This document shows, in pieces, positions 33,273 to 42,019 of a DNA stretch of 64,000 bases. Source of the DNA: Ruegeria atlantica (GTDB lineage: Bacteria; Pseudomonadota; Alphaproteobacteria; Rhodobacterales; Rhodobacteraceae); contig NZ_WQBE01000004.1 in the NCBI RefSeq assembly GCF_013032005.1, positions 124,001 to 188,000 on the forward strand, given 5' to 3'. The notes under the pieces are model-generated. The model ran no database searches, had not been told where the DNA came from, and saw nothing but the letters and a program-made list of their open reading frames with translations. Each line of letters opens with the position of its first letter. Positions within the stretch are counted from its first letter, which is position 1. The position numbers were made by a program, and so were the translations under genes.

Positions 33273-34375
33273 TGGACAGGAAAGAACAGGCAATTCGCAT
33301 CTGGCAGGCCGGAGTCGATGCTGTGGGTGGCCACGTAGCAACCACCAAGGTTTTGCAGGACGTCCCCGAACCCGATCACATATTGGCGGTCGGCAAACCC
33401 GCCGCGTCCATGGCTCGTGCGGCCCTTGAGCATTTCGGCCCGCGCCCAACACTGGTTGTCACCAAGGATGACCACGGGCGTGATCTGCCGGATTATGTGA
33501 CTGTGATCGAAGCCTCGCACCCCGTTCCGGACGCGCGCAGCCTTCAGGGTGGTCAGGCATTGCGCGAGGCGGTTGAGGTAATGAAGCCGGGCTCGCATCT
33601 GTTGTTGCTGGTTTCGGGCGGGGCATCCTCGCTGGCCGAGGATTTGCTGCCGGGTAAGACATTGGATGATCTGGAACAGCTGAACAAAAAACTGCTGTCC
33701 GAAGGGCTGGACATCACCACGATGAATGCGGAACGGCGCAAGCTGTCGCGGATCAAAGGGGGCGGATTGCTATCCCATTTCCAGGGCGACAGGGCGACCG
33801 TTCTGGCGATTTCGGATGTACCGGGCGATGATCTGAATGTTGTCGGGTCTGGCATCGGAGCGCTGCCGGGTAAGGTTGACTTTGCGGCGACGACTCAGAT
33901 CGTGGCCTCAAACGCCCACGCCCGCGCAGCCGCTGCTGAATTGGCAAAAGACGACGGCATCCCGGTACACGCCAACGAAGAATGCCTGCACGATGATTTC
34001 CTGAAAATTGCCGAAGCGCTTGGCGAACGTATCCGCACCATGCCCAAAGGGGCATTGATCTTCGGCGGTGAACCAACCGTCGTACTACCCGACAATCCGG
34101 GGCGCGGCGGGCGCAATCAGGCGCTGGCACTGGCACTCGCGCGCGAGATTGCAGGGTACGACGGAATCACGGTGGTAGTCGGCGGCACCGACGGCACAGA
34201 CGGGCCGACGCAAGCCGCCGGAGCTGTCGTCGACGGCACCACTTGGGGCGACGGCGCCGAGTTGGCGTTACAACAGGCAGACAGCGGCAGCTATCTGGAT
34301 CGCGTTGGCGCCTTGCTGGTGACGGGTCCGACCGGAACAAACGTGATGGACTTGCTTGTCGCGATCCGCACATGA
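33272..34375 (+). CDS. Glycerate 2-kinase (GckA/MOFRL family)
   Basis: 367 residues from the ATG sharing its A with the dtd stop codon. The N-terminal glycerate kinase domain includes AVGKPAASMARAALEH, SHPVPDARSLQGGQALREAV and LLLVSGGASSLAEDLLPG, then RRKLSRIKGGGL and ISDVPGDDLNVVGSGI. The C-terminal MOFRL part has PTVVLPDNPGRGGRNQALALALA and VGGTDGTDGPTQAAGAVVDG. It phosphorylates D-glycerate to 2-phosphoglycerate, feeding glycolysis from hydroxypyruvate, glyoxylate or tartrate pathways. No glyoxylate genes are adjacent, so pathway is inferred. Confidence 0.92.
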   Translation: MDRKEQAIRIWQAGVDAVGGHVATTKVLQDVPEPDHILAVGKPAASMARAALEHFGPRPTLVVTKDDHGRDLPDYVTVIEASHPVPDARSLQGGQALREAVEVMKPGSHLLLLVSGGASSLAEDLLPGKTLDDLEQLNKKLLSEGLDITTMNAERRKLSRIKGGGLLSHFQGDRATVLAISDVPGDDLNVVGSGIGALPGKVDFAATTQIVASNAHARAAAAELAKDDGIPVHANEECLHDDFLKIAEALGERIRTMPKGALIFGGEPTVVLPDNPGRGGRNQALALALAREIAGYDGITVVVGGTDGTDGPTQAAGAVVDGTTWGDGAELALQQADSGSYLDRVGALLVTGPTGTNVMDLLVAIRT

Positions 34376-35087
34376 TTTGACGGTTTTCGGACTGCCCGGG
34401 TTATAAAACACCCGGACAATATCTGAATGACGCCGCCCTCAAACGCGCTACACAACATGCAAGACCTTTCCAACGTAGGCACTAGTGTGCGCGATGATTG
34501 TCGCCGGTCGGCCCGCGTGTCTCGCCCCTCGCATGCTCTGAAAACCTCTGCCCCCGCCATTTTTGGCATTCTGCTTTTTGAGAAACGCGACGGCGTCTCG
34601 ATATGGGATACGCTGGCCCCTTTGCAGTTCGCGAAACACGGCTGTGGTCACATTCGTTTGGATATGCGCGGCAATGACAGCAGTGAAGACCTGATAAGAA
34701 AAGTTTACACCCGCCAAGCGCTAGGCAACAATAGGTGGCGCTGCTCGGTCTGGGAAAGGTTCGGGGCAATCAAAGCCATGAATAATACCGCCGCAGGCAG
34801 GAAATCAGTCGGATTGGTATCGATTTGAGAAAAGGGACGTCTTGCGAATTGCAGGAAGAAGAAACGACATTCTACCCTTTGGCAGAAATGAATGCCTTTG
34901 ATGGTGAATGCTTGCTATCAACAAAGCAGGTGGAGGATACCAATTCACGCGATCAAATATAAATCATTCGCCGGATTGAGTCAGACATTTACCCTTGCTC
35001 GGCTGACCGAAATGCGCCTACTTTGACTCATGCGTCAATAAAAAGCCCGCAAAGGGCTAGTAATCCAATCAACTGGGAGATCTTTGA
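34376..35087. other. 712-bp region without a supported gene
   Basis: Frames of up to 133 codons occur on both strands but have no ribosome-binding site, no recognisable domain and no consistent codon use. A hairpin CCGGGT/ACCCGG at 34396-34415 may end the glycerate kinase transcript. The right-hand third is AT-rich and holds the promoter region of the peptide importer. It may contain a decayed gene or an unrecognised RNA. Confidence 0.6.
35023..35038. promoter_or_regulatory. Palindrome in the promoter region of the peptide ABC operon
   Basis: TTGACTCATGCGTCAA is a 16-bp inverted repeat with a single mismatched pair, 49 bp upstream of the substrate-binding protein start. It is a candidate operator. 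A short GCCC/GGGC hairpin follows at about 35045-35058. Confidence 0.4.
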
Positions 35088-36674
35088 ATGAACGAACAAC
35101 TCACTCACATGACCAAGCAGGTCACAGCGGGCAAGCTGACCCGCCGCGAATTCATGGGGAAAGCGGCGGCTCTGGGTGTCACCGCAGCGATGGCAAGCAC
35201 CATGTTTGCAGATGCCGCGCGTGCGGCAGGCCCGAAAAAAGGCGGTGATCTGAAGTTCGGTCTTCAGGGCGGTGAATCCACCAACTCGCTTGACCCAGCA
35301 ACCTATGCAAGCTCGGTGCCATTCCAGAACGGCAAGCAATTTGGTGACCAGCTGGTAGAGGTTGCACCCGACGGTTCGATCGAACCTCGTCTGGCAGAAA
35401 GCGTAGAAGGCAGCGCGGATGCCAAGGTCTGGACCTTCAAACTGCGTCAGGGCGTCGAATTCCACAACGGCAAGACCATGACCAGTGAAGACGTGCTGAA
35501 GACCATGGAGCGCCACTCAAACGAAGATTCGAAGTCCGGTGCTCTGGGCATCATGAAAGGCATCGAGTCGATGAAGGCCGATGGCGATAACTTCCAAGTC
35601 ACCCTGACAGAACCCAACGCCGACCTTCCCTATCTAATGGCCGACTATCACCTGATCATTCAGCCAGACGGCGGTATGGAGAACCCAGGTGCGGGTATCG
35701 GCACTGGACCATACAAGGTAGAAGTGGATGAGCCCGGTGTACGTCACCTGTACACGAAGTTTGAAAACCACTGGAATCCCGACTTCGGAAATTTCGACAG
35801 CGTCGAAGTAATTGTCATCAACGATGCGACCGCCAGAACGGCTGCTCTCCAAGGTGGGCAAGTTCACGCGATCAACCGCGTTGAGCCGAAGGTTGCTGAC
35901 TTGCTGGGTCGTGCACCGAATTTGACCGTGCATTCGACGGCGGGACGCGGGCACTATGTGTTCATCATGCACTGCGACACCGCGCCGTTCGACAACAACG
36001 AACTACGTCTGGCACTGAAACACGCCATTGACCGTCAGGACTTGGTCGACAAGGTTCTGCGCGGGTACGGCACAGTTGGCAACGATATGCCTGTTAACGC
36101 AGCATACCCGCTGTTTGATGGGTCAATTCCTCAGCGCGAGTTCAGCCTTGAGAAAGCGGCTGAGCACTACAAGAAGTCGGGCCATGACGGTTCGCCGATC
36201 GTCCTGCGCGTTGCAGATGGCGCCTTCCCAGGTGCCGTGGATGCTGCGGCCCTGTTCCAGCAAACAGCAGCACAGGCCGGTATCCCACTGGAAATCAAGC
36301 GCGAGCCCAACGATGGCTACTGGTCCGAAGTCTGGAACGTGCAGCCCTTCTGTGCTTCCTACTGGGGCGGTCGTCCGGTGCAGGATCAGATGTACTCAAC
36401 CGCTTATCTGTCTAGTGCTGATTGGAACGATACCCGTTTCAAGGTTCCAGAATTCGACGAGATGTTGTTTGCAGCGCGCGCTGAGTTGGACAACGACAAA
36501 CGCAAGGACATCTACAGCAAGATGGGCATGATGGTCCGTGACCAAGGCGGCCTGATCTGCCCAATGTTCAATGACTTTGTCGAAGGCGTCACTAATCAGC
36601 TGGAAGGTTGGGAAAACGATCCGACCCAAGAGATGATGAATGGCAACATGTCGCGCAAGATGTGGTTCTCCTGA
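35088..36674 (+). CDS. Peptide/opine-type ABC transporter substrate-binding protein (Tat-exported)
   Basis: 528 residues, family SBP_bac_5, of normal length. The N-terminus carries a twin-arginine signal, TRREFMGKAAALGVTAAMAS, ending ADAARA-AG. The mature part begins with GGDLKFGLQGGESTNSLDPATY and has KVWTFKLRQGVEFHNGKTMTSEDVL, typical of dipeptide/oligopeptide-binding proteins. It captures ligand in the periplasm for the following permeases. Tat export means it is folded before translocation. It heads a four-gene operon with strong packing. Confidence 0.92.
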   Translation: MNEQLTHMTKQVTAGKLTRREFMGKAAALGVTAAMASTMFADAARAAGPKKGGDLKFGLQGGESTNSLDPATYASSVPFQNGKQFGDQLVEVAPDGSIEPRLAESVEGSADAKVWTFKLRQGVEFHNGKTMTSEDVLKTMERHSNEDSKSGALGIMKGIESMKADGDNFQVTLTEPNADLPYLMADYHLIIQPDGGMENPGAGIGTGPYKVEVDEPGVRHLYTKFENHWNPDFGNFDSVEVIVINDATARTAALQGGQVHAINRVEPKVADLLGRAPNLTVHSTAGRGHYVFIMHCDTAPFDNNELRLALKHAIDRQDLVDKVLRGYGTVGNDMPVNAAYPLFDGSIPQREFSLEKAAEHYKKSGHDGSPIVLRVADGAFPGAVDAAALFQQTAAQAGIPLEIKREPNDGYWSEVWNVQPFCASYWGGRPVQDQMYSTAYLSSADWNDTRFKVPEFDEMLFAARAELDNDKRKDIYSKMGMMVRDQGGLICPMFNDFVEGVTNQLEGWENDPTQEMMNGNMSRKMWFS

Positions 36675-36689
36675 TAGGGCCCACGGATA

Positions 36690-37646
36690 ATGCATCCTAT
36701 CATTAAATTGGTTTCCCAGCGCCTTGCGCTGGGATTCCTGCTTCTCTTCGGTGCATCGGCTCTGATATTCGGCCTCACCGAAGCCCTTCCTGGGGACGCT
36801 GCGCAAGCGGTCCTAGGCCAAGCTGCAACCCCCGAGGCGCTGGCAAACCTGCGCGAGGAAATGGGCCTCAACCGGCCCGCCCTGACCCGTTATTTCGAAT
36901 GGTTGGGCGGCATTGTTCAGGGTGATCTTGGTCAATCCCTGACCAATAAACTGGATATTGCTGACTCTATTGGCAGTCGTCTGGGCAACACGCTGTTTCT
37001 GGCCTTCTGGGCCGCCGTTGTATCGGTTCCGCTGGCCATCTTTCTGGGCCTGCTGGCCGTACGTTATCGCAACCGCTGGCCGGACAAGCTGATTTCAGCG
37101 GTTACACTCACAACCATCTCGATCCCCGAGTTTCTGATCGGTTACGTGCTGGTCTATTTCGTTGCCGTTAAGCTGGGCATGTTCTCGCCCCTGGCGATGA
37201 TCAATGACAGCATGTCCTTTTGGCAAAAGCTGAATTCGATCGCTCTGCCCGTTATCGTTCTGACGCTCGTGGTTCTGGCGCATATGATGCGCATGACCCG
37301 CGCCGCGATCCTGAACGTGATGCAGTCTGCATACGTCGAAACCGCAGAGCTAAAGGGTCTGAGCAATTTTCAAGTTATCTATCGCCACGCCTTCCCGAAC
37401 GCCGTCGCGCCCATCGTCAACGTGGTGATGCTGAACCTGGCCTATCTGGTCGTCGGCGTCGTCGTGGTTGAGGTGGTGTTCGTCTATCCCGGAATGGGGC
37501 AGTACCTTGTGGACCACGTGACCAAGCGTGACGTTCCGGTGGTTCTGGCCTGCGGCGTCATCTTTGCCGCGATCTATATCGGACTGAACATGATTGCAGA
37601 CATTGTTGCCATTCTGGCCAACCCAAGGCTGAGGCATCCGAAATGA
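36690..37646 (+). CDS. Peptide ABC transporter permease, DppB-type
   Basis: 318 residues with six membrane spans. The N-terminus is IIKLVSQRLALGFLLLFGASALIFGL and a large periplasmic loop follows (LPGDAAQAVLGQAATPEAL). The EAA-loop motif is YVETAELKGLSNFQVIYRHAFPNAVAP near residue 215, ending at a typical DppB C-terminus with NPRLRHPK. With the next gene it forms the membrane channel of the importer. Its stop overlaps the following start by four bases. Confidence 0.92.
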   Translation: MHPIIKLVSQRLALGFLLLFGASALIFGLTEALPGDAAQAVLGQAATPEALANLREEMGLNRPALTRYFEWLGGIVQGDLGQSLTNKLDIADSIGSRLGNTLFLAFWAAVVSVPLAIFLGLLAVRYRNRWPDKLISAVTLTTISIPEFLIGYVLVYFVAVKLGMFSPLAMINDSMSFWQKLNSIALPVIVLTLVVLAHMMRMTRAAILNVMQSAYVETAELKGLSNFQVIYRHAFPNAVAPIVNVVMLNLAYLVVGVVVVEVVFVYPGMGQYLVDHVTKRDVPVVLACGVIFAAIYIGLNMIADIVAILANPRLRHPK

Positions 37647-38458
37647 AGAACATCCCTATCTCTGCAATGATCGGGCTGGCCTTTACAGCCCTGTACTTCA
37701 TCATCGCCCTCCTCGCCCCTCTGCTGGCTCCTTATGGCATGGCAGAGGTCGTGGGAGATGTATGGGAGCCGTCCAGCTCGCAATTCTGGCTGGGTACCGA
37801 CAACATTGGCCGCGATCTTCTTAGCCGGATGATCTATGGCGGGCGCACGACGATCTTTATCGCCACGGCGGCCACGATCCTTAGCTTCGTGACCGGGTCC
37901 ATCCTTGGTTTCCTGGCCGCGGTGCTGGGTGGTTGGGCCGATCAGGTCATGTCGCGCGCGGTGGATTTGATCATGTCGATCCCGACACTGATCTTTGCGC
38001 TGGTTGTTCTGGCCATGGTGCCGGTGACAATCCCGGTTCTGATCCTTGTCATGGGCCTGTTGGACGCCACCCGTGTCTATCGTCTGGCCCGCGCCGTTGC
38101 CGTGGATATTGCGGTCATGGACTATGTCGAGGCCGCGCGCCTACGTGGTGAGGGCCAGGTCTGGGTCATCTTCCGTGAAATCCTGCCCAACGCCCTGTCG
38201 CCGCTGGTTGCGGAACTGGGCCTGCGGTTCATCTTCATGGTTCTGTTTGTCTCGACCCTGTCGTTCCTGGGTCTGGGCGTTCAGCCGCCGCTGGCGGACT
38301 GGGGCGGCATCGTGAAGGAAAACAAGGATGGCATCGTCTATGGCATCGGCGCAGCGCTTTATCCTGCTGTCGCTATCGCAACGCTGGCGATCTCGGTCAA
38401 CCTTGTGGCTGACTGGGTCCTGAACCGTACCACATCGCTGAAAGGAGGCCGGGGATGA
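37643..38458 (+). CDS. Peptide ABC transporter permease, DppC-type
   Basis: 271 residues in ATGA overlap with the DppB gene. N-terminal helix, then LGTDNIGRDLLSRMIYGGRTTIFIATAAT, the usual DppC segment. The EAA loop reads DYVEAARLRGEGQVWVIFREILPNALSPL near residue 155. PPLADWGGIVKENKDGI precedes the last helix, as in the family. Partner of the preceding permease; the next ATPase gene overlaps by four bases. Confidence 0.92.
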   Translation: MKNIPISAMIGLAFTALYFIIALLAPLLAPYGMAEVVGDVWEPSSSQFWLGTDNIGRDLLSRMIYGGRTTIFIATAATILSFVTGSILGFLAAVLGGWADQVMSRAVDLIMSIPTLIFALVVLAMVPVTIPVLILVMGLLDATRVYRLARAVAVDIAVMDYVEAARLRGEGQVWVIFREILPNALSPLVAELGLRFIFMVLFVSTLSFLGLGVQPPLADWGGIVKENKDGIVYGIGAALYPAVAIATLAISVNLVADWVLNRTTSLKGGRG

Positions 38459-40092
38459 CAGAAGCCCTTCTCAAGGTCCGCGACCTCAAAATCGGCGCGA
38501 CCGTCTACCCGCCGGGTGAAAAACCCCATGACATCGAAATCGTGCACGGGGTCAGCTTTGACCTCGCGCCTGGCAAGGTGCTGGGGCTAATTGGCGAATC
38601 CGGTGCCGGTAAATCGACCATCGGCCTGGCCTCGATGGCTTATGGCCGGGGTGGCGTGGAAATCACCGGTGGTGAGGTTTGGGTCAACGGGCGCGATATC
38701 CTCAAGACATCCCATGGCGATATCCGCAAGCTACGCGGGGGTGAAGTCACATATGTGTCCCAATCCGCCGCAGCCTCCTTCAATCCCGCTAAAAAGATCA
38801 TGGATCAGGTGGTTGAAGCCGCGGTCGAACAGAAAAAGTTCAGCCGTAAAGAGGCCGAAGGCCGCGCCCGGGAACTGTTCGCCAAGCTGGGTCTGCCCGA
38901 TCCGGATAACATTGGTGATCGCTATCCGCACCAGGTCTCGGGCGGTCAGCTGCAGCGCTGCATGACGGCGCTGGCGCTATGCCCCGAACCTGATCTGGTG
39001 GTGTTCGATGAACCCACCACCGCGCTGGACGTGACGACTCAGATCGACGTTCTGATGGCCATTAAAGAGGCCATTGCAGACACCGGCGTTGCCGCGCTTT
39101 ACATCACCCATGACCTTGCGGTCGTGGCGCAGGTAAGTGATGACATCATGGTGCTGCGGATGGGCAATACAGTCGAATATGGCAATACCGACCAGATCAT
39201 CAACAACCCGCAGGAAGAGTATACGCAGGCTCTGGTCTCAGTCCGCTCGATCGAGCACGAAGAAAAGAAACCCACACCAGATCCCGTGCTGAGCGTTGAC
39301 GGCATCACCGCGCGCTACAAAGGGTTGAATTTCGATGTGCTGCACAACGTAAATGTCGAGCTTCATCCGGGGCAAACGCTGGCTGTTGTGGGCGAATCCG
39401 GTTCGGGCAAGTCCACGCTGGCGCGAGTAATCACCGGCCTGCTGCCGCCGCGCGATGGTGAGATCACCTTTGCCGGTCGCAAGCTCAGTGGCGATCTGAA
39501 AGGCCGTACCCGCGAAGACCTGCGCGAGTTGCAGATGATCTATCAGATGGCTGACGTGGCGATGAACCCACGCCAGACCGTCGGCACGATCATCGGGCGT
39601 CCCTTGGAGTTCTACTTCAACATGCGCGGCGCGGAAAAGCGCAAGCGGATCATCGAACTGCTGGATGAGATCGAGCTGGGCGAAAAGTTCATGGATCGCT
39701 ATCCGGCCGAGCTGTCCGGTGGTCAGAAACAGCGTGTCTGTATCGCGCGGTCGCTGGCAGCCAAGCCCAAGATGATCATCTGTGATGAGGTCACCTCGGC
39801 GCTTGATCCACTTGTGGCGGACGGCATCCTCAAGCTGTTGCTTGACCTGCAAAAGATCGAGGACGTGGCCTATCTGTTCATCACCCACGATCTGGCGACG
39901 GTTCGAGCGATCAGCGACAGCATCGCGGTGATGTATCAGGGCCGCGTGGTCCGCTATGGTCCCAAAAGCCAGGTGCTGAGCCCACCGTTCGACGATTATA
40001 CCGACCTGCTGCTCAGCTCGGTGCCCGAGATGCATCTGGGTTGGCTGGAAGAGGTTGTCGCCCATCGCAAGATGGAGAGTGCGGGGAACTGA
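38455..40092 (+). CDS. Fused dual ABC ATPase for peptide import (DppD-DppF fusion)
   Basis: 545 residues containing two complete nucleotide-binding domains. The first has Walker A GESGAGKSTIG near residue 47, signature VSGGQLQRCM and Walker B LVVFDEPTTALD. The second has Walker A GESGSGKSTL near residue 313, signature LSGGQKQRVC and Walker B MIICDEVTSALD. The linker lies near residues 260-275. Note the DEV rather than DEP in the second Walker B. Fusion of the two ATPases into one chain is frequent in Rhodobacterales importers. A terminator follows at 40121. Confidence 0.93.
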   Translation: MTEALLKVRDLKIGATVYPPGEKPHDIEIVHGVSFDLAPGKVLGLIGESGAGKSTIGLASMAYGRGGVEITGGEVWVNGRDILKTSHGDIRKLRGGEVTYVSQSAAASFNPAKKIMDQVVEAAVEQKKFSRKEAEGRARELFAKLGLPDPDNIGDRYPHQVSGGQLQRCMTALALCPEPDLVVFDEPTTALDVTTQIDVLMAIKEAIADTGVAALYITHDLAVVAQVSDDIMVLRMGNTVEYGNTDQIINNPQEEYTQALVSVRSIEHEEKKPTPDPVLSVDGITARYKGLNFDVLHNVNVELHPGQTLAVVGESGSGKSTLARVITGLLPPRDGEITFAGRKLSGDLKGRTREDLRELQMIYQMADVAMNPRQTVGTIIGRPLEFYFNMRGAEKRKRIIELLDEIELGEKFMDRYPAELSGGQKQRVCIARSLAAKPKMIICDEVTSALDPLVADGILKLLLDLQKIEDVAYLFITHDLATVRAISDSIAVMYQGRVVRYGPKSQVLSPPFDDYTDLLLSSVPEMHLGWLEEVVAHRKMESAGN

Positions 40093-40120
40093 CCCGGTTC
40101 GCGACAGGTTGAAAAAACTG

Positions 40121-40165
40121 AAAATCCCGGCGCTTTGTCTGATGACAGGTGTCGGGATTTTGCTA
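40121..40165 (+). terminator. Rho-independent terminator of the peptide ABC operon
   Basis: AAAATCCCG (40121-40129) pairs with CGGGATTTT (40153-40161), with an inner TGTC/GACA stem in the loop; the TTTTG following the stem acts as the T tract. Confidence 0.7.
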
Positions 40166-40242
40166 TTGGGGGCGGGAACAGGCAGCCCATATGCAACGAA
40201 TCCCCTAGGGTCGCCTGAGGGACTTTAAGAAAGGGTCAGGGA

Positions 40243-41079
40243 ATGGACCGAAAACTCCTCCTCATCATTCTAGACGGTGTTCCGTGGCGCAATTTTCGCC
40301 GCCTGTTCGGCAACCTGGAAGGGTGGGTCGACAGTGGCGAGGCGCAGGTTTGGAAGCATCGCGCGGTGCTGCCATCGATCTCGGCAAGTTGCTATGCCTC
40401 GATCCACACCGGCGTCACGCCGCAGGAACATGGTTGTACCGGCAACGGCAACGTCTTCCGCCTAAGCCACAAGGACGTCTTCAGCCAGGTCCGCGAAGCA
40501 GGCGGTGTGACCGGGGCGGTGACCCACAGCTTTTGGTCGCAATTCTTCAACCGTCACCCGTTCGATTATGTCCGTGACGTCGAATATGACGAGCCCGAGA
40601 GCAAAACGATCAACCATGGCCGGTTCCACTCGATGACCGGCTACAGCAAAGTGAACCAGATGACGCCGTCGGACGTTGATCTGTTTGGCACTCTGACCAA
40701 TCTGTGCCTGCGCTTTGGGCTGGATTACGGCGTCCTGCACACTTGCACGCTGGACAGTATGGGTCACCGGTTTCATCACGACTGCGAGGAAATGGACCAC
40801 GCCTGTTTTGTCATGGACGAAATGCTGGCCCCTTTCATCCCGCGCTGGCGGCAACTGGGGTATGAGGTCATCGTGACCGCCGATCACGGTCAGGACGAAC
40901 GTGGCCATCATGGCGGGCGCAGCCCGCTTCAGCAGGAAACTGCATTGTATTATTTCGGCGATGCCGAAGGCCCCGAGGCTGATGCGGTGATCGACCAGCT
41001 GCAACTGGCACCCACGATCCTGAACCGCATGGGCGCACCGATCGCCGAGACGATGAAAGCCAAGCCTTTCCTGAAGTAA
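40243..41079 (+). CDS. Alkaline phosphatase-superfamily phosphodiesterase/pyrophosphatase
   Basis: 278 residues, shorter than classical NPP enzymes. N-terminal metal-binding Asp is in LLLIILDGVPWRNF and the nucleophile region is LPSISASCYASIHTGVTPQEHG near residue 47. The second metal site is VIVTADHGQDERGHHGGR near residue 210. There is no signal peptide, so it is cytoplasmic. The family hydrolyses phosphodiester, pyrophosphate or phosphonate bonds; substrate unknown. Because it follows the importer after a terminator, it is probably transcribed separately. Confidence 0.85.
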   Translation: MDRKLLLIILDGVPWRNFRRLFGNLEGWVDSGEAQVWKHRAVLPSISASCYASIHTGVTPQEHGCTGNGNVFRLSHKDVFSQVREAGGVTGAVTHSFWSQFFNRHPFDYVRDVEYDEPESKTINHGRFHSMTGYSKVNQMTPSDVDLFGTLTNLCLRFGLDYGVLHTCTLDSMGHRFHHDCEEMDHACFVMDEMLAPFIPRWRQLGYEVIVTADHGQDERGHHGGRSPLQQETALYYFGDAEGPEADAVIDQLQLAPTILNRMGAPIAETMKAKPFLK

Positions 41080-41083
41080 CGGA

Positions 41084-42007
41084 TCAATCGTAGGGCCAGA
41101 TCTGCTGGCCCAGCGCCTCGATCGCAACTGATATCCGTTCAAAACTGTCTGCAGCGCGTTTCACTGAGGTGCGCGCCCGCAGGTACCCGTGCACTAGGCC
41201 GGGCTCATTCACCCAATGCGCCCTCCCGCCCGCTTCGGTGATCTTAGTGCAATAGGCCAGGCCATCGTCGCGCAACGGATCGCAATCGGCGGTGACCACC
41301 ACAGTAGGCGGCAGGCCCGAGAAATCTTGATCCTGCAGCGGCGCAAACGTGGGATCGTTCTGCGGCGCAGGTCCGCCACAGCGCACTTTTTCGTAGAACC
41401 GGATTTCTTCCAGCGTCAAAAGCGGTGCCTGGGCGTGCTCGATATATGACCCTGTGGATGTGTCCCCGCCCAGACCGGGATAAATTAGGACCTGCCCCAG
41501 CACTCCATCAAGCCGCCCCCGTGCGTGCTGCGCCACCGCGGCGGCCAGATTGCCACCCGCGCTGTCACCGGCCAAAATCAACGGGTCGCCGTATTGCTGC
41601 ACCACCCAATTCGTTGCGGTCCAGCTATCCTGAAACTGTGCCGGGTGCACATGTTCGGGGCACAGGCGATAGTCTACGGCAACAACCCGATACCCGGTCT
41701 GAACGCAAATCTCAGCACAAACGTCATCATGGCTATCCAGCCCACCAACGACGAAACCGCCGCCATGAAAATAGACGACGGTTCGGGTCGGATCTCCGGC
41801 GGTGTAAACCCGGACAGGCACGCCATTGGCGGACCTGTCCTGCACATCCAGACCTGCAGGCCGGGGTTGGCGAAAGTCCTGACACATCTTGTTGTAGACG
41901 CGGCGCTGATCTTCGATCGAAAGGTCGACAGCGTCATCAGGATAGCTTTCAGCCGTTCGTCTAATGAACGCCCAAGTCTCTTCATCAATCAGACGTTCAT
42001 AATCCAT
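41084..42007 (-). CDS. Alpha/beta hydrolase, hormone-sensitive-lipase type (esterase)
   Basis: 307 residues. The oxyanion-hole motif is VVYFHGGGFVVGG near residue 77. The nucleophile elbow is AGDSAGGNLAAAV near residue 145. The acid/His end is ADCDPLRDDG and GLVHGYLR. This is the HSL/bacterial carboxylesterase family IV (AB_hydrolase_3). No signal peptide. The gene ends 12 bp past the acyl-CoA synthetase on the same strand, in the operon order synthetase then hydrolase, so a shared acyl substrate is possible. Confidence 0.9.
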   Translation of the reverse strand: MDYERLIDEETWAFIRRTAESYPDDAVDLSIEDQRRVYNKMCQDFRQPRPAGLDVQDRSANGVPVRVYTAGDPTRTVVYFHGGGFVVGGLDSHDDVCAEICVQTGYRVVAVDYRLCPEHVHPAQFQDSWTATNWVVQQYGDPLILAGDSAGGNLAAAVAQHARGRLDGVLGQVLIYPGLGGDTSTGSYIEHAQAPLLTLEEIRFYEKVRCGGPAPQNDPTFAPLQDQDFSGLPPTVVVTADCDPLRDDGLAYCTKITEAGGRAHWVNEPGLVHGYLRARTSVKRAADSFERISVAIEALGQQIWPYD

Positions 42008-42019
42008 TGTCCCTCCCGG

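Noticed and set aside
34427..34828. 133-codon plus-strand frame in the 712-bp gap
   Set aside because: No recognisable domain, no Shine-Dalgarno sequence, and an equally long frame exists on the other strand.
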